Of a stretch of DNA of 64,000 bases, positions 9,414 through 19,071 are shown one piece after another; the first letter of the stretch is position 1, and each line of letters starts with the position of its first letter. The translations under genes were made by a program, and so were the position numbers. Origin of the DNA: Pseudomonas sp. P5_109. Its GTDB lineage: Bacteria > Pseudomonadota > Gammaproteobacteria > Pseudomonadales > Pseudomonadaceae. The stretch is taken from the NCBI RefSeq assembly GCF_034009455.1, contig NZ_CP125380.1:3795501-3859500 (forward strand). The letters run 5' to 3'. The notes under the pieces were generated by a model that was not told the DNA's origin, ran no database searches, and was given only the letters and a program-made list of their open reading frames with translations.

Positions 9414-10079
9414 TTACTGCTGGTCGGCATCCTTGCGCACGGGCTGCATGATCTCGCGCAGGGACATACGCTTGAACGCCTCGACCAGTGCTCGCCCTTC
9501 CTGCGGTGCGCAAGTGACCGCCAGGCGCATGGTCGCCTCGCCCAGGTGCCAGATCAAAAACGCCGACTCCTGAACCTGTTGTTGATCGAGGTCTGGATAC
9601 ACGCGAAGCATCGCCTGGGCCAGAAGTGCTCCGGCCACCCGGCTCTCCACCAGTTCCAGTTGCATTAACTGCTTGTCGGCCTGCATGCCGGACCAGATGT
9701 CACGCATCACCGGTGTCGCCATCACGATCTCGTAGTACAGATCGAGCAACTGCGAATAGGCCGTCTGCAAGCCCTGGACATCCTCGACAGCCGCCATCGC
9801 CTCGGTAATGCAACGACGGCTTTCAGCGTTGTAGCGTTCGGCCAGCGTGCGAATGACGGAACTCTTGTCGGGGAAATACTGGTAGAGGGAACCGATCGAG
9901 ATCCCGCAGCGCTCGGCAATTTCACTCATCTTGAGTTGGTCGCTGCCCTTGTCCGCAATCAATTGCGTCGCCGCTGTCAGAATCCGCTCCTGACGTTCGC
10001 GGCTGCGTTGTTGCGTGGGATTACGCCGAACAGACTCTACAGCAGGCTGTTCAAGGGCTTCTGGGGTCTTCTTGCGCAC
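9414..10079 (-). CDS. TetR/AcrR family transcriptional regulator
   Basis: A 221-aa repressor-type protein. The helix-turn-helix spans about residues 30-75 (RQERILTAATQLIADKG, MSEIAERCGISIGSLYQYFPDK), followed by a variable ligand-binding helical domain. It is divergent from an NAD(P)-binding protein gene, a layout in which the regulator usually controls both itself and its neighbour. Three copies of an AAC-RTGA-N7-TCAY-MTT motif lie in the shared intergenic region, one 20-40 bp before this start and two before the neighbour. The inducer is unknown. Confidence 0.9.
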   Translation of the reverse strand: MRKKTPEALEQPAVESVRRNPTQQRSRERQERILTAATQLIADKGSDQLKMSEIAERCGISIGSLYQYFPDKSSVIRTLAERYNAESRRCITEAMAAVEDVQGLQTAYSQLLDLYYEIVMATPVMRDIWSGMQADKQLMQLELVESRVAGALLAQAMLRVYPDLDQQQVQESAFLIWHLGEATMRLAVTCAPQEGRALVEAFKRMSLREIMQPVRKDADQQ

Positions 10080-10099
10080 GAGTGAATTTCCCGATCAAT

Positions 10100-10120
10100 A
10101 ACGTGACATGTACTCACCTT
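10100..10120. promoter_or_regulatory. Candidate TetR operator, copy 1
   Basis: AAC-GTGA-CATGTAC-TCAC-CTT, an imperfect palindrome sharing its frame and spacing with two copies at 10194 and 10218. It begins 21 bp upstream of the TetR start codon. Confidence 0.55.
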
Positions 10121-10193
10121 AGCATCGCCACACCCTGTGCCCAACAACAGATGCCCATACGTCGGGGAACTCGATCCAGTGGGTTGACGAAAA

Positions 10194-10214
10194 AACATGA
10201 GGATCTATCATCTT
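10194..10214. promoter_or_regulatory. Candidate TetR operator, copy 2
   Basis: AAC-ATGA-GGATCTA-TCAT-CTT. Same 4-7-4 architecture as copy 1; its start lies exactly 24 bp before copy 3. Confidence 0.55.
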
Positions 10215-10217
10215 TTA

Positions 10218-10238
10218 AACATGAGCATCACTCACATT
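10218..10238. promoter_or_regulatory. Candidate TetR operator, copy 3
   Basis: AAC-ATGA-GCATCAC-TCAC-ATT. It ends about 20 bp before the start of the divergent NAD(P)-binding gene, a good repressor position. Confidence 0.55.
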
Positions 10239-10258
10239 AACCGATGGAGATGAACGCG

Positions 10259-11101
10259 ATGAAACCCACTCAACCAATCACCCTGGTCCTCGGCGCCACC
10301 GGCAAAACCGGACGCCGAATCACCCAACGACTCGAGGCCGCCGGCCTGCCCGTTCGCCGAGGCTCCCGCGACGCCAATCCCCCTTTTGACTGGGAAGATC
10401 GATCCACCTGGGACGCGGTGATCGAGGGTGTTCATGCGGTCTACATTTCCTTCCAGCCTGACCTCGCCGTTCCCGGCGCCCTGCAGACCATCCAGGCGTT
10501 CACCGACCTGGCGGTGAAAAGTGCAGTCCGCAAACTGGTTCTGTTATCCGGCCGCGGTGAGATCGAAGCACAACAGGCCGAACGCGTCGTACAGGACAGC
10601 GGGCTTGACTGGACGATTCTGCGGGCCAGTTGGTTTTGCCAGAACTTCAGCGAGGCGCACTTTCTCGAACCAATCGTACAAGGCGAACTCGCACTCCCTG
10701 TCAGCAATATCGCCGAGCCCTTTATCGATGCAGAGGACATTGCCGAGTGTGCCGTCGCAGCCCTGACCCAGCCCGGACACACCAACCAGCTCTACGAGTT
10801 GACCGGCCCCCGGGCGTTGACCTTTGCCGAAGCCGTCACCGAGATCGCCCGCTCCACCCAGCGCGAGATCGATTTCGTGGCCGTACCCGCGGATGCCTAT
10901 CGGCAGGCATTGGCACAGGAACAACTGCCCGCGCAGTTAATCGATCTGGTGCTGTATCTGTTCACGACCGTGCTCGACGGCCGCAATACATCCGTGGCCG
11001 ATGGCGTACAGCGGGCACTGGGGCGGCCGGCGCGCGACTTCAACGACTACGTGCAGCGCACTGCGGCTGCGGGCATCTGGGGAAATGAGCGTCCGACGTA
11101 A
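10259..11101 (+). CDS. NmrA/SDR-a type NAD(P)-binding protein
   Basis: A 280-aa atypical short-chain dehydrogenase or NmrA-like protein. The nucleotide loop is LVLGATGKTGRRI at the N-terminus. VRKLVLLSGRGEIEAQQAE, the segment DWTILRASWFCQNFSE and the FIDAEDIAECAVAAL stretch are typical of NAD(P)H-binding ergot-alkaloid/QOR2-like proteins. No Tyr-x-x-x-Lys is obvious, so catalysis is uncertain. Start 10259 has GGAG 9 nt upstream; two in-frame codons earlier (10244 ATG) lack one. It is divergent from and probably repressed by the TetR gene. A quinone or redox-stress role is common for such pairs but is inference. Confidence 0.8.
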   Translation: MKPTQPITLVLGATGKTGRRITQRLEAAGLPVRRGSRDANPPFDWEDRSTWDAVIEGVHAVYISFQPDLAVPGALQTIQAFTDLAVKSAVRKLVLLSGRGEIEAQQAERVVQDSGLDWTILRASWFCQNFSEAHFLEPIVQGELALPVSNIAEPFIDAEDIAECAVAALTQPGHTNQLYELTGPRALTFAEAVTEIARSTQREIDFVAVPADAYRQALAQEQLPAQLIDLVLYLFTTVLDGRNTSVADGVQRALGRPARDFNDYVQRTAAAGIWGNERPT

Positions 11102-11193
11102 AGCATTGGCGACAACAGGCTTCGTCAACTAGGGTCTCTTGCGTATCGAACCGCGGCACCTTAATTGGCAGGAGCCTGATCAAGGAGGAACCC

Positions 11194-11388
11194 ATGTCAC
11201 TCAAATCCAGTGCCGAACAAACCTACCGCCAGTGGTCGACCCCGATCCTGCTGGAACTCAAGGAGCGAGAGCATCAAATGAACCCATCAGACCGCCAGGC
11301 TCTGGAAAACGTACTGCTGGAAAGAAGGCTGATCAACACCGGCAACCCAACCGGCAACGATCGCCGCAAGGCAGACCCTGCATCCTGA
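11194..11388 (+). CDS. Small hypothetical protein (64 aa)
   Basis: Not recognised. It begins MSLKSSAEQTYRQWSTPIL and contains NPSDRQALENVLLERRLIN. Soluble, mostly helical by eye. CAAGGAGGAACCC is a near-perfect ribosome-binding site 7 nt before the ATG, and a strong 16-bp-stem terminator follows at 11435, so expression as an independent short unit is likely. Confidence 0.6.
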   Translation: MSLKSSAEQTYRQWSTPILLELKEREHQMNPSDRQALENVLLERRLINTGNPTGNDRRKADPAS

Positions 11389-11434
11389 AAAGCATCAGGC
11401 GACCACGATCAGGATGCAAGTGATGGAGCAGAAA

Positions 11435-11477
11435 CAAACAAGGGTTTGCCTGGCCTTCGCTGGCAAACCCTTGTTTG
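11435..11477. terminator. Bidirectional terminator, 16-bp perfect stem
   Basis: CAAACAAGGGTTTGCC and GGCAAACCCTTGTTTG are exact complements around an 11-nt loop. It sits between the convergent 64-aa gene and the lytic transglycosylase gene and can serve both. Confidence 0.75.
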
Positions 11478-11499
11478 CGCATAACACCCGACTACCGCG

Positions 11500-12105
11500 C
11501 TAAAACCACCCACTACGTTCGTCTTCCAGCTCCTGGCGACATTGCTTGAGTTGGGCGTTGTAAACCTCTGACTGCTTTTGCACTTTCTGGGCAACCTGCA
11601 TCAGCCACGGTTTAGCGCGATAGGTATTACGGCTAAAGCCCCCACGCCCTTCGTGGTAAGCCAGGTACTGATTGTAGGTGTCCCATTTGGAGATTCCGAG
11701 CTGACGCTGGGTGCCAGTGGTGTACCAACCGATAAACATGATCGCGTCGTCGAAGCTGTCACGCGAACCACCGTTGCCCGTATTGCCCTTGTACTCACCC
11801 CACACTGGATCTTGAGCCTGCGCATAGCCGTAGGCCGAACTGACTCGCCCCCAAGGGATCACCCAGAGCAGGTAGTCACGCGGCGGCAATGCATCTGCCA
11901 CGAAACTGCTTTCCTGCTTCATGATCGCCATGGCCACATGCACAGGCGTCCCATATTCACTCTGCATTTGCAGCGAGTCCTCGTACCAGTCGGGATACTC
12001 ACGAAAAATACTGCAGAGATTGCCTTGGTCTTTTGGCGGCGTGGTCATGCAACCCGTTAAAAAGATAAACAACAAAGCCAACAACAAAACTTGTCCTTGT
12101 TTCAT
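11500..12105 (-). CDS. Lipoprotein, SLT-fold lytic transglycosylase-like
   Basis: A 201-aa lipoprotein. A short hydrophobic leader ends in the lipobox FLTGC (Cys19), with MTT next, favouring outer-membrane sorting. The SLT-like core shows AIMKQESSFVADA, where the Glu is in the position of the catalytic acid of family-1 lytic transglycosylases, SSAYGYAQAQDPVWGEY, and YNQYLAYHEGRGGF in place of the usual YNAG motif. It would cleave peptidoglycan to 1,6-anhydro products at the periplasmic face. The C-terminal coil (VQKQSEVYNAQLKQCRQELE) is charged. Monocistronic; convergent with the preceding gene. Confidence 0.8.
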   Translation of the reverse strand: MKQGQVLLLALLFIFLTGCMTTPPKDQGNLCSIFREYPDWYEDSLQMQSEYGTPVHVAMAIMKQESSFVADALPPRDYLLWVIPWGRVSSAYGYAQAQDPVWGEYKGNTGNGGSRDSFDDAIMFIGWYTTGTQRQLGISKWDTYNQYLAYHEGRGGFSRNTYRAKPWLMQVAQKVQKQSEVYNAQLKQCRQELEDERSGWF

Positions 12106-12254
12106 TCATTACCCTCAAAAGTAAGGGCATAAAGAACCCTCCGTTTACTGCAAGGAGCCTGAATCACGCAGGTGCAGGCAAAAACCTCAGAAGACATCCG
12201 GCCTGATCGCGTCACCCTTTTCGAGAGGCTTCTTTGTAATTCCCTATTGCTGAT

Positions 12255-13802
12255 CTAGAGCATTTTCTCCAGACCGATCTTGTCGCTGAGCCAGGCCTTG
12301 AAGCTGCGCCATTTGCTGCCGGGCTCCTTGCGCAAAGTATGCAGGCGACCGTCGTCCTCGGTGAGCCAGACGATTTCGCCGTTTTCCAGTCGGGCCTGGA
12401 AACTCATGACCGGCGCCATGCCCTCAAGCGCCAGCTGGCGCACGTAGCCGGCCAGCTCGGGACTGTCGACCAGCACCCCGACTTCAGTGTTCCAGAACAC
12501 CGAACGCGGGTCGAAATTAAACGAGCCGATAAACACTTTCTGCTTGTCCAGGATCATGGCCTTGGTATGCAAGCTGGAGTCCGAGCCGCCACTGAAACCA
12601 AACGAAGAGCTGCGGCCGGGATCGTCCGGCTGGCGCCGCAGCTCATAGAGCTTCACGCCATGCTCGAGCAGAGCCTTGCGATACGGTGCATAGCCGCCAT
12701 GCACCGCCGGCACATCGGTGGCTTCCAGTGAGTTGGTCAGCAGGCGCACATCAACGCCGGCATCGGCACGCCCCAGCAGATAATCCATGCCCGGTTTTTG
12801 CGGGACGAAATAAGCCGAAATCATGATCAGCTCGTTACTGACGCCATCGAGTTCAGGCCGCAGTTGTGTGGCCATCAATAGCGCGCGTGCCGGCTCTCCG
12901 TCAGCCAGGACCTTGCTCGGAGCGTCCCACATCGCCGTGTTATAGGCCCAGATCAGTTGCTTGCGCCAAGTCTCCCATTGCGGTTGAGTCTGGTAAGTCA
13001 TGAGATGGTTGTACAACGCCCTGCTCTCGATACGCGAGGCCTGCAGCGATTGCTCCAGGCGTTGACGGCTCTCGAGCAAGTCTTGGGCTGTCGGCTTATT
13101 GAGCAGGAAGTCCGTGATCGGCTGGCTCAAGGCGCTGTTCCAGTACTGATCGAAGCTGTGTCCCAACTGCTCGGCGACCGGGCCGATGCACAGCAGGTCC
13201 ATGTCGGTGAAGTTGAGATCGGGCTTGGCGTCAAAATACTCATCCCCCAGGTTGCGTCCGCCGACGATGGCTGCGCTGTTGTCGGCCAGCCACAGTTTGT
13301 TGTGCATGCGTCGGTGTTGTTGGGAAAGATCAAGCAGGCGGCCCATGGTTCGAGTGACCATGGTGCTGCGCCCCAGATGCAAAGGGTTGAAGACGCGGAT
13401 ATGGATGTTCGGATGCACCGCCAGGGTCGCGATGACTTCTTCCTGGCCGTCGCTGGCCGTGTCATCGAGCAAGATACGTATCCGTACGCCGCGATCGGCA
13501 GCCAGCAGCATTTCACGCACCAGTGCCCGGGTGCTGAGACCGTTGTGCACGATGTAGTACTGCAGATCGACGGTTTTCTGCGCATTGCGGATCAACTCCG
13601 CGCGCGCCCGGAACGCTTCACTGCTGTTGGGCAGCAAACGAAAACCCGAGCGCCCCTCATGCGCAGCGGCCTGAGCCTGGATCGAGCGCCCGAAAGCCGA
13701 TTCGCTGGCGGGTATCGCCTCGCTGAATTCGCGGGGCAGCCGCGTGGTAGCGCAGCCGACGAGCAACAGCGCGAACAACATGGCACAGAGGAACCGGGAC
13801 AT
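12255..13802 (-). CDS. Phospholipase D-family lipoprotein (ClsC/YmdC-like)
   Basis: A 515-aa protein with the two HKD motifs of the phospholipase D/cardiolipin synthase superfamily: MHNKLWLADNSAAIVGGRN near residue 166 and LHTKAMILDKQKVFIGSFN near residue 412. The N-terminus is a lipoprotein signal with lipobox LLVGC (Cys17). Length and ERTQ-like central segments resemble E. coli ClsC (YmdC), which makes cardiolipin from PG and PE, but no ymdB partner is adjacent. Function as a cardiolipin synthase or periplasmic phospholipase is inferred. Start 13802 is the first ATG and gives an intact signal. Confidence 0.8.
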   Translation of the reverse strand: MSRFLCAMLFALLLVGCATTRLPREFSEAIPASESAFGRSIQAQAAAHEGRSGFRLLPNSSEAFRARAELIRNAQKTVDLQYYIVHNGLSTRALVREMLLAADRGVRIRILLDDTASDGQEEVIATLAVHPNIHIRVFNPLHLGRSTMVTRTMGRLLDLSQQHRRMHNKLWLADNSAAIVGGRNLGDEYFDAKPDLNFTDMDLLCIGPVAEQLGHSFDQYWNSALSQPITDFLLNKPTAQDLLESRQRLEQSLQASRIESRALYNHLMTYQTQPQWETWRKQLIWAYNTAMWDAPSKVLADGEPARALLMATQLRPELDGVSNELIMISAYFVPQKPGMDYLLGRADAGVDVRLLTNSLEATDVPAVHGGYAPYRKALLEHGVKLYELRRQPDDPGRSSSFGFSGGSDSSLHTKAMILDKQKVFIGSFNFDPRSVFWNTEVGVLVDSPELAGYVRQLALEGMAPVMSFQARLENGEIVWLTEDDGRLHTLRKEPGSKWRSFKAWLSDKIGLEKML

Positions 13803-14297
13803 GGGCTGGCCCTCAACCTCGAAGGGTGTGGTTTTCGCTCGGCATCCAGCCAGTACTGGCTGCCGAGAACATGCAGCCCTCGGTAATCCGCACGACTTGT
13901 TCCAGTAAAGCCCGCTTCAAGCAGCGTGTCGAAATTTTCCGGCAGCTACACCCAGAGCTTGAAAGGCCCTGAGGCCGATACTTCCACGCCACCTCAAGGC
14001 AAGCAGCCGCTACCAAAAGCGGGTGAAACAAGGTCGCTACACTCTCCATAAATGGGGAACTACACCCACCCAACCAGGCATTCACCACCAAATTTGAGGA
14101 ATATTCCCCCACTCCCCCTTTCTCTTGCTTGAGCCCCTCGCCAACAGCCTGTTAATTAATTGGGCATCATCCTCGCTCTATTGAAATGGCTCATTAGTTG
14201 CACCACCCCTTGGGACCCGCAACAGCGGTCGTCCCGGGCATCATGGAGACGGCTGGACTCGCAAGATTCGGTATGACGCGAGAGGTGAGAATTGGTG
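13803..14297. other. 495-bp stretch with no supported gene
   Basis: Codon pattern and base composition are weaker than in the surroundings. The open frames here are short, lack ribosome-binding sites and resemble nothing. It adjoins a low-GC patch that reaches the 3' end of tRNA-Leu. No insertion-sequence ends or direct repeats were noticed. Confidence 0.5.
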
Positions 14298-14456
14298 ATG
14301 GCTTCCACTGAGAGAGCAATTGCTCGAGTCACGAAATGGCCGATGCCCCTTTATAAGCAGCTCGCTGAGTTGAGCCTATTGCTTTTCGCGTTGCTGATTA
14401 TGCTGGGGTTGTCCGCTGTAGTAGCGATGGAGTTGACCTTTGGAACAGTGCCCTGA
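14298..14456 (+). CDS. Candidate small membrane protein (52 aa)
   Basis: The frame from the ATG at 14298 encodes 52 residues: a basic N-terminus (MASTERAIARVTKWPMPLYK) and then one strong hydrophobic segment (LSLLLFALLIMLGLSAVV), ending ELTFGTVP. AGAGGTGAGA lies about 10 nt upstream and could be the ribosome-binding site. A 6-bp stem, 3-nt loop, U-rich terminator starts 3 nt after the stop, which supports a real short transcript. No family recognised; an internal ATG at 14343 is an alternative start. A single-pass inner-membrane peptide is the best guess. Confidence 0.45.
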   Translation: MASTERAIARVTKWPMPLYKQLAELSLLLFALLIMLGLSAVVAMELTFGTVP

Positions 14457-14458
14457 CG

Positions 14459-14482
14459 AGTCTGGTACAGACTTTTTATTTT
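14459..14482 (+). terminator. Rho-independent terminator after the 52-aa frame
   Basis: AGTCTG-GTA-CAGACT followed by TTTTATTTTG. Tight loop and U-run directly after the preceding stop codon. Confidence 0.6.
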
Positions 14483-14576
14483 GCGTTGCAAAGAACACGG
14501 GCATGCCAACAGCCCTTTGAGCAACGAAAGTGTCGGTGTGTCGAGATTGATGTAGAGACTAACAATGTGCACTAAA

Positions 14577-14601
14577 CGGGAGCCGCCATTGCAGCGGCCC
14601 C
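14577..14601 (-). terminator. Terminator for the DUF2511-like gene
   Basis: Read on the minus strand, GGGGCCGC-TGCAAT-GGCGGCTCCCG forms a GC-rich stem with a short loop starting 15 bp after the stop. The U-tract is weak (TTTAG). Confidence 0.5.
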
Positions 14602-14615
14602 TTTGCTTTACTCGG

Positions 14616-15323
<708 letters not shown>

Positions 15324-15364
15324 AAAAACTAAGGGCCTGCATGAGGTATCTCACGCAAGCCCTT
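15324..15364 (-). terminator. Terminator after tRNA-Leu
   Basis: On the minus strand, GGGCTTGCGTGAG and CTCATGCAGGCCC pair (two G-U/mismatch positions) and are followed by TTAGTTTTTTT. It ends the tRNA transcript about 10 bp after the CCA end. Confidence 0.75.
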
Positions 15365-15372
15365 GATATTCA

Positions 15373-15459
15373 TGGTGCCCGAAGCCGGAATCGAACCGGC
15401 ACGCCCTTACGAGCGGGGGATTTTAAGTCCCATGCGTCTACCAGTTTCGCCATTCGGGC
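15373..15459 (-). tRNA. tRNA-Leu (anticodon TAA)
   Basis: The 87-nt cloverleaf reads GCCCGAA at the 5' end and pairs with TTCGGGC before ACCA. Anticodon loop CTTAAAA gives TAA. The long variable arm (CCCCCGCTCGTAAGGGCGT) is as expected for a leucine tRNA. TTCGATTC T-arm loop present and CCA encoded. Third in the minus-strand order after tRNA-Gly and tRNA-Cys. Confidence 0.95.
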
Positions 15460-15604
15460 GGTAGCGCGGTGAAGCGTCGAGTTTTTGCCAAACAACGATC
15501 TGGCAGTTCTGACGCTTGTGCAGCAGAGGTGGAAATATATACATCCCGCCCCAGTGAAGCAAGTTCGCAAATAGCCTTTTCAAATCTAAATCTTGCAGGC
15601 TACT

Positions 15605-15645
15605 GCAAATAAAAAAGCTCCGTAAATCATAGATCTACGGAGCTT
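15605..15645 (-). terminator. Terminator between tRNA-Cys and tRNA-Leu
   Basis: On the minus strand, AAGCTCCGTAG and TTTACGGAGCTT form a long stem followed by a U-run (CTTTTTTATTT). Its position implies that tRNA-Leu may have a separate promoter. Confidence 0.7.
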
Positions 15646-15654
15646 GTTTATTAG

Positions 15655-15728
15655 TGGAGGCCGAGGTCGGAATCGAACCGGCGTAGGCGGATTTGCAATC
15701 CGCTGCATAACCATTTTGCTACTCGGCC
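15655..15728 (-). tRNA. tRNA-Cys (anticodon GCA)
   Basis: A 74-nt cloverleaf starting GGCCGAG, with acceptor partner CTCGGCC and encoded CCA. Anticodon loop TTGCAAA gives GCA. T-arm loop TTCGATTC is standard. Confidence 0.95.
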
Positions 15729-15774
15729 TCAAAACATTTGTTGTCAGTAGCGCGACATCAAATGCGTGCAAACT

Positions 15775-15850
<76 letters not shown>

Positions 15851-15913
15851 GTCTTGGTGTGGCGCATTCTATAGAATTCAGAAGCGCCGTCAACCCCTTG
15901 ATTCAAAAAAGTT

Positions 15914-16474
15914 TTATTTCTTTTCAACGTCAGTCTTCAGATGTGGCCAGGCGGCCCGCAGGTACTGGACCATCGACCACAAAGTCAGGCCAGCCGAGAT
16001 CATCAGCAAGGTATAACCGAGCAAGACCCAGAAGCTGAAGTCCTTGGGATTGGCCAGCAGGATCACCAGCGCCAGCATTTGCGCGGCGGTTTTCCATTTG
16101 CCCAGGTTGGACACGGCGACATGGGCACGAGCGCCCAGTTCGGCCATCCACTCGCGCAGTGCCGAGACGACAATCTCGCGACCGATGATCACGGCAGCTG
16201 GCAGCGTGAGCCACAGGTTGCCGTGTTCCTGCACCAACAGTACCAATGCAACCGCAACCATCAGCTTGTCGGCAACCGGATCGAGGAAAGCCCCGAACGG
16301 TGTGCTTTGTTCCAGGCGGCGGGCCAGGTACCCGTCCAGCCAGTCGGTCGCGGCAGCGAATGCGAAGACCGAGGCCGAGGCCATGTAGCTCCACTGGTAA
16401 GGCAGGTAGAACAGCAAAATGAAGATCGGTATGAGCAGAACGCGTAGAACGGTAATCAGATTAGGGATATTCAT
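15914..16474 (-). CDS. pgsA: CDP-diacylglycerol--glycerol-3-phosphate 3-phosphatidyltransferase PgsA
   Basis: A 186-aa inner-membrane enzyme that makes phosphatidylglycerophosphate, the committed step to PG and cardiolipin. The CDP-alcohol phosphotransferase motif is complete: [10 protein letters not shown]...[10 protein letters not shown]. About four hydrophobic helices are visible, e.g. [19 protein letters not shown] use the ATG at 16474 ([14 protein letters not shown]), which matches the family N-terminus; a GTG two codons earlier is the alternative. It follows uvrC by about 30 bp and precedes the tRNA cluster, the conserved Pseudomonas order. Confidence 0.95.
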   Translation of the reverse strand: MNIPNLITVLRVLLIPIFILLFYLPYQWSYMASASVFAFAAATDWLDGYLARRLEQSTPFGAFLDPVADKLMVAVALVLLVQEHGNLWLTLPAAVIIGREIVVSALREWMAELGARAHVAVSNLGKWKTAAQMLALVILLANPKDFSFWVLLGYTLLMISAGLTLWSMVQYLRAAWPHLKTDVEKK

Positions 16475-16506
16475 CGGCACAACTGGCTACGAGGTGAGGG
16501 GGCATT

Positions 16507-18330
16507 CTACTCGCTGTGCAGATTTGCATAAATCAACTCTGCGAGCTTTTTACTGATCCCGGGGGCTTTGGCAATTTCTTCGATGCTTGCACGAGACAGC
16601 TCCTGCAATCCACCAAAATGTTTCAACAAATCCCGCCGACGTGTCGGTCCGACGCCAGCGACGCCTTCCAGTGTAGACGTCCGACGGGTTTTTCCACGCC
16701 GGGCGCGGTGCCCGGTGATGGCAAATCGGTGGGCTTCGTCGCGAATCTGCTGGATCAGGTGCAGCGCGGGAGAATCGCCGCGCAACGTGAATTCATGTGC
16801 AGCGTCGTTCAGGTACAGGGTTTCGAAACCGGCCTTGCGCGTCGCGCCTTTTGCCACACCCAGCAGAATCAGGTCAGGCACGGCCAACTCATCGAGTACG
16901 TCGCGAGCCATGGACAACTGCCCCTTACCGCCGTCCACCAGCAGGATATCCGGCAGCTTGCCCTCCCCGTCCTTCAGTTTGCTGAAGCGTCGGGTCAATG
17001 CCTGATGCATCGCCGCGTAATCATCGCCAGCCGTAACGCCTTCGATGTTGTACCGACGGTAATCGGATTTGATCGGACCTTCGGGGCCGAACACCACGCA
17101 GGACGCCACCGTTGCCTCGCCGCTGGAGTGACTGATGTCGTAGCACTCGAGTCGTTGAGGGGGCTCGTCGAGCTTGAGTACCTCGGCCAGTGCATCGAAC
17201 CGTGCCGTAATGTGCTGACGATTCGCCAGGCGCGCACTCAGTGCCTGCTCGGCATTGGTCACCGCCAATTGCTGCCAGCGTGCCCGCGTACCCCGCACGC
17301 GATGGCTGATGGTCAGTTCACGTCCGCGCAACTCGTCGATGGCGGCAATCAGTGTCGGAAAGTCATCGTGAACCACATTGACGATCAACTCGCTCGGCAA
17401 GTCGCGCTCAGGACTGCTGATGAAGTATTGGCCAAGAAACGCGGCCATGACTTCGGAAACGTCTTCTTCAATACCTACCTGAGGGAAGAAGTTCTTGCTT
17501 CCCAGAACCCGCCCACCCCGTACGCTGATCAAGTGGACACAGGCACCGCCTGGATTGACGAAGGCGGCAATCACATCGACGTCCCCGGTCCCGCCTTCCA
17601 TGCTCTGCTGATCCTGAACCCGGCGCAGCAGCGCAATCTGGTCGCGCAACTCGGCCGCTCGTTCGAACTCGAGATTGATCGCCGCTTCTTCCATCCCGGC
17701 GGACAACTCGTCAGTCAGCGCGTTGCTGCGCCCCTCAAGAAACATCACCGAGTGGCGCACATCTTCGGCATACACCTGGGGTTCCACCAGCCCGACGCAG
17801 GGCGCCTTGCAGCGCTTGATCTGGTATTGCAGGCAAGGACGGGTGCGGTTCTTGTAATAACTGTCTTCGCATTGCCGAACGAAAAACGTCTTTTGCAGCA
17901 GGCTCAGGCTTTCGCGAATCGCACCGGCGCTCGGGTAAGGCCCGAAATATTTGCCCTTGGCCTTTTTCGCGCCACGATGAATGCTCAGGCGCGGAAACTC
18001 TCCGTCGGAGAGAAAGACGTAGGGGTAGGATTTATCGTCGCGCAGCAGGATGTTATAGGGCGGGCGCCATTCCTTGATCAGCGTCTGCTCAAGCAACAAG
18101 GCTTCGGTTTCGTTGGCCGTGATCGTCGTTTCGACCTGGGCGATACGCGCTACCAGTGCAGCGGTCTTGGGTGCCAGCCCGGTCTTGCGAAAGTAACTCG
18201 ACAGGCGATTCTTGAGATTTTTCGCCTTGCCGACGTAAAGCAGACGCGCTTCGCTGTCGAACATGCGGTACACGCCGGGGCGCCCGCTAACGGTCGACAG
18301 AAAGGCGCTCGGATCAAAGGTTTCGGTCAT
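16507..18330 (-). CDS. uvrC: Excinuclease ABC subunit C
   Basis: A 607-aa nucleotide-excision-repair nuclease that makes both incisions with UvrB. The N-terminal GIY-YIG domain is clear ([20 protein letters not shown]). The central UVR helix ([21 protein letters not shown]), the RNase H-like C-terminal domain ([32 protein letters not shown]) and terminal helix-hairpin-helix ([21 protein letters not shown]) follow in normal order. Full length for the family. It starts 2 bp after the gacA stop, so the two are co-transcribed, as known in enterics and pseudomonads. Confidence 0.97.
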   Translation of the reverse strand: MTETFDPSAFLSTVSGRPGVYRMFDSEARLLYVGKAKNLKNRLSSYFRKTGLAPKTAALVARIAQVETTITANETEALLLEQTLIKEWRPPYNILLRDDKSYPYVFLSDGEFPRLSIHRGAKKAKGKYFGPYPSAGAIRESLSLLQKTFFVRQCEDSYYKNRTRPCLQYQIKRCKAPCVGLVEPQVYAEDVRHSVMFLEGRSNALTDELSAGMEEAAINLEFERAAELRDQIALLRRVQDQQSMEGGTGDVDVIAAFVNPGGACVHLISVRGGRVLGSKNFFPQVGIEEDVSEVMAAFLGQYFISSPERDLPSELIVNVVHDDFPTLIAAIDELRGRELTISHRVRGTRARWQQLAVTNAEQALSARLANRQHITARFDALAEVLKLDEPPQRLECYDISHSSGEATVASCVVFGPEGPIKSDYRRYNIEGVTAGDDYAAMHQALTRRFSKLKDGEGKLPDILLVDGGKGQLSMARDVLDELAVPDLILLGVAKGATRKAGFETLYLNDAAHEFTLRGDSPALHLIQQIRDEAHRFAITGHRARRGKTRRTSTLEGVAGVGPTRRRDLLKHFGGLQELSRASIEEIAKAPGISKKLAELIYANLHSE

Positions 18331-18332
18331 TT

Positions 18333-18974
18333 TCAGAGGCTGGCGTCGACCATGCCATGACGAACCGCCAACAGCGTCAACTCGACATCACTGCTGATCG
18401 AAAGCTTTTCGAAGATGCGGTAACGGTAGGTGTTCACGGTTTTTGGGGACAGGCACAATTTGTCGGAAATGATCTGTACTTTCTGGCAGCCGACAATCAT
18501 CAGCGCGATCTGGATTTCCCGCTCCGACAAGGCATCGAAAGGCGAATCGTTGGTGGGCTGGAAGGACTTGATCGCCAGCTGCTGGGCAATCTGCGGGCTG
18601 ATGTAGCGTTGCCCGGCGAACACCAGGCGAATGGCCTGGACCATTTCCGGCAAACCTGCCCCCTTGGTCAGGTAACCCGCCGCCCCGGCCTGCAACAGCC
18701 GTGTAGGAAACGGATCCTCCTCACACACGGTCACCGCGACGACCTTGATATCCGGATGACTGCGCAATAATTTGCGAGTGGCTTCAAGACCGCCGATGCC
18801 CGGCATCTTGACGTCCATCAACACCACATCGGGTTTCAGCTCACGCGCCTTGAGCAGGGATTCCTCACCCGACTCGGCCTGGCCGACTACTTGCAGGCCA
18901 TCGATGTCAGCCAGCATTCGTGTAATGCCTGTACGAACGAGATCATGGTCATCGACTACTAGCACCCTAATCAA
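18333..18974 (-). CDS. gacA: Response regulator GacA (UvrY)
   Basis: A 213-aa LuxR-type response regulator of the Gac/Rsm cascade that turns on small RNAs rsmY and rsmZ and so secondary metabolism. The receiver starts [17 protein letters not shown]; the phosphoacceptor is Asp54 in [10 protein letters not shown], and Lys103-Gly follows in the TKGAGLPE region. The DNA-binding HTH is [21 protein letters not shown], with [17 protein letters not shown]. The start codon is TTG at 18974, with GAGGTGTCTGC before it; TTG is the accepted gacA start in related strains. The cognate sensor GacS is not in the window. Confidence 0.96.
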   Translation of the reverse strand: MIRVLVVDDHDLVRTGITRMLADIDGLQVVGQAESGEESLLKARELKPDVVLMDVKMPGIGGLEATRKLLRSHPDIKVVAVTVCEEDPFPTRLLQAGAAGYLTKGAGLPEMVQAIRLVFAGQRYISPQIAQQLAIKSFQPTNDSPFDALSEREIQIALMIVGCQKVQIISDKLCLSPKTVNTYRYRIFEKLSISSDVELTLLAVRHGMVDASL

Positions 18975-19071
18975 GCAGACACCTCGCGATATGGTCTTAT
19001 TGGGTTGCCAGACACCTTAGCAAAAAGCATCTGGCAGACCTAGCGGAAAGCATCAGATTAAAAGTTTCAAT

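Noticed and set aside
13813..14112. 99-aa reverse frame upstream of the phospholipase D gene
   Set aside because: No ribosome-binding site, unlike codon use and no recognisable sequence.
16516..18360. 614-aa plus-strand open frame
   Set aside because: Antisense to uvrC, caused by high GC; no family motifs.
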